This document shows, one piece after another, positions 5,820 to 7,013 of a stretch of DNA of 7,013 nt. This DNA comes from Puniceicoccales bacterium (GTDB lineage: Bacteria > Verrucomicrobiota > Verrucomicrobiia > Opitutales > LL51). Location: NCBI GenBank assembly GCA_031267435.1, contig JAIRZB010000072.1, positions 1-7,013 on the forward strand. Direction: 5' to 3'. Made by a program: the position numbers and the translations under genes. Each line of letters starts with the position of its first letter. Position 1 is the stretch's first letter. Below the pieces are notes generated by a model, which saw only the letters and a program-made list of their open reading frames with translations, was not told the origin of the DNA and ran no database searches.

Positions 5820-7013
5820 TTAGCGTATTCCATAAAATGTAAGTTTTCCTGAGTCTAAGGTCCCATTGGCGACGTAAATTTTTAGCGAACGAATTACATT
5901 TTCACCGGCATTTCTATAGATGAAATTGTAAATACCGCCGTTGCTGATAAAAGAATCATTCCAAATCCGGTAGGAGCTTGTATATGCACGGGCTTGAACC
6001 TTATGGTTGATATTACCATTGTTCCAAAGGTCCATTTCGCCATTTATCCAACCTCCGTCATTGCGGTAAATCGCGTTGTCGCTACCAAATCCAAAAAAAC
6101 CATCAACGAACTGGTAGGTTGAGTATTTAGCGACACTTCCAGAAAAGTCGCTTGTATTATAGGTATATTCATTGATACTGGTTTCCCAGATGGTCGTGTC
6201 GCCATTGTCGTAGCCGAAGACCATGCAGAGGCGTTCGCTGGCAATGGATGTGGTAATAAAGCTGTAGGAAAGTTTATAGTGCCAGAAAAGGCTAGCGTTG
6301 AAGACATTTTCGAAAATGACAGCCGAAACGGCACTGTCGATTATGATTTCCTGTAGTAATTGCCAGGGATAGTTGCACCATTCGGCACCCAAAGCAGCGT
6401 TGGGATTAGCGACGAGCAGCTGTTGATTTTGGCCAGCGGCTAGCAAAGCGGCTCCGCTACCATTACCGAGGACAAGTTCTCCTTTATTTTCTGGAATCAA
6501 ACCACCACTTTCTCCTCCATTGGATCCACTGCCGCTGCCGATTAGGGCAAATTTATCGTCGCATTCCGTTGCCGTGTAATAGTTTTCAAATTGCGCATCC
6601 AATTCTTCCTCGATTTTATCGTCGCATTCCGTTGCCGTGTAGTAGTTTCCCAGGGTGCTGTTGGTTTCCGTTTTGGTATAGTAACTGCCCAGGGTGTTGT
6701 TAACCTCGGATTTGGTATAGTAATTGGAAAGATCCACTCCCATACCACTGCCGCTGCCGATTAGGGCAAATTTATCGTCGCACTCCGTTGCCGTGTAGTA
6801 GTTTTCAAGTTGCGTTTCCAATTCTTCCTCGATTTTACCGTCGCATTCCGTTGCCGTGTAGTAGTTTTCAAGTTGCGTGCCCAATTCTTCCTCGATTTTA
6901 CCGTCGCACTCCGTTGCCGTGTAGTAGTTTCCCAGGGTGCTGTTGGTTTCCGTTTTGGTATAATAACTGCCCAGGGTGTTGTTAACTTCGGATTTGGTAT
7001 AGTAATTGGAAAG
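5820..7013 (-). CDS. Phage tail fibre or receptor-binding protein, N-terminus outside window
   Basis: Seen: the frame is open from the right edge to TAA at 5820, giving 397 residues. It does not begin at the internal TTG at 6884. Residues 1-165 consist of YYT repeats of about 14 residues (SNYYTKSEVNNTLG, SYYTKTETNSTLG, NYYTATECD variants), the pattern known from many trimeric phage fibre shafts, interleaved with charged KIEEEL segments and two copies of KFALIGSGSG. A Gly/Ser hinge follows at 158-172, then GELVLGNGSGAALLAAGQ at about 178-195, and then a C-terminal head of about 180 residues from WQLLQEIIIDS. The head is rich in Tyr, Asn, Gly and Ser and ends SLKIYVANGTLDSGKLTFYGIR, a beta-rich end of the sort often found in receptor-binding tips. 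Known: such fibres recognise the host surface. Inference: the head gives host specificity and the repeats set fibre length. Confidence 0.8.
   Translation of the reverse strand, partial: LSNYYTKSEVNNTLGSYYTKTETNSTLGNYYTATECDGKIEEELGTQLENYYTATECDGKIEEELETQLENYYTATECDDKFALIGSGSGMGVDLSNYYTKSEVNNTLGSYYTKTETNSTLGNYYTATECDDKIEEELDAQFENYYTATECDDKFALIGSGSGSNGGESGGLIPENKGELVLGNGSGAALLAAGQNQQLLVANPNAALGAEWCNYPWQLLQEIIIDSAVSAVIFENVFNASLFWHYKLSYSFITTSIASERLCMVFGYDNGDTTIWETSINEYTYNTSDFSGSVAKYSTYQFVDGFFGFGSDNAIYRNDGGWINGEMDLWNNGNINHKVQARAYTSSYRIWNDSFISNGGIYNFIYRNAGENVIRSLKIYVANGTLDSGKLTFYGIR
6526..7013 (-). repeat. Nested in-frame repeats in the fibre shaft
   Basis: Two large direct copies lie at 6526-6731 (206 nt) and 6745-7013 (269 nt). 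They are nearly identical at the DNA level, and the second is 63 nt longer because it holds an extra 21-residue unit (GTQLENYYTATECDGKIEEE plus L, fibre residues 45-65). The right edge of the window coincides with the end of the matched part, so the repeat may continue outside. All length changes are multiples of three. Confidence 0.9.

Noticed and set aside
5820..6884. Fibre protein starting at the internal TTG at 6884
   Set aside because: The same frame and the same repeats continue without interruption to the window edge, so the true start is outside.
6526..7013. CRISPR-like array
   Set aside because: Repeats are coding, in frame, contiguous and translate to YYT fibre repeats; no unique spacers of even length.

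Overview
The window is about 7 kb of accessory DNA in which every gene I can support lies on the minus strand, so genes are read here from high to low coordinates. It looks like the distal part of a prophage tail module, interrupted by a nuclease-like gene and followed by a toxin and immunity cassette. No host housekeeping gene is present, so the organism cannot be fixed. Moderate to low GC, an ankyrin-type protein and a PD-(D/E)XK recombination nuclease of the Rpn type would fit a host-associated or intracellular Gram-negative bacterium, but that is inference.

Right part (7013 to about 5571): the C-terminal 397 residues of a tail fibre with nested YYT repeats and a receptor-binding-like end. 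It is followed one base later by a 42-residue pure coiled-coil micro-gene, and then by a doubtful 35-residue reading frame. Middle (5414 to 1875): an Rpn-type nuclease with an unexpected signal-peptide-like N-terminus, a 580-residue tail or baseplate hub-like protein, and a 199-residue beta-rich protein of unknown function that is probably also a virion part.

Left part (1823 to 1): behind its own near-consensus sigma70 promoter, with a 10-bp palindrome at the -35 box, lies a 306-residue secreted-type protein. It has a signal peptide, an ankyrin-like segment, a Lys/Ala-rich linker and a C-terminal domain that I align with the colicin E3 class of ribosome-inactivating RNases. The four residues matching the E3 active site (D267, H270, E274, R301) are all present with near-identical spacing. 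Directly downstream come two tandem copies, about 80% identical, of a small Cys-rich protein with a CPFCG knuckle, the likely immunity protein. The second copy carries the last codons of the toxin gene in its leader, a scar showing that the duplicated unit included the toxin 3' end.

Main result: a phage-borne cargo cassette made of an exported ankyrin/E3-type RNase toxin and duplicated zinc-ribbon-like immunity genes. I do not recognise this combination as a described system.
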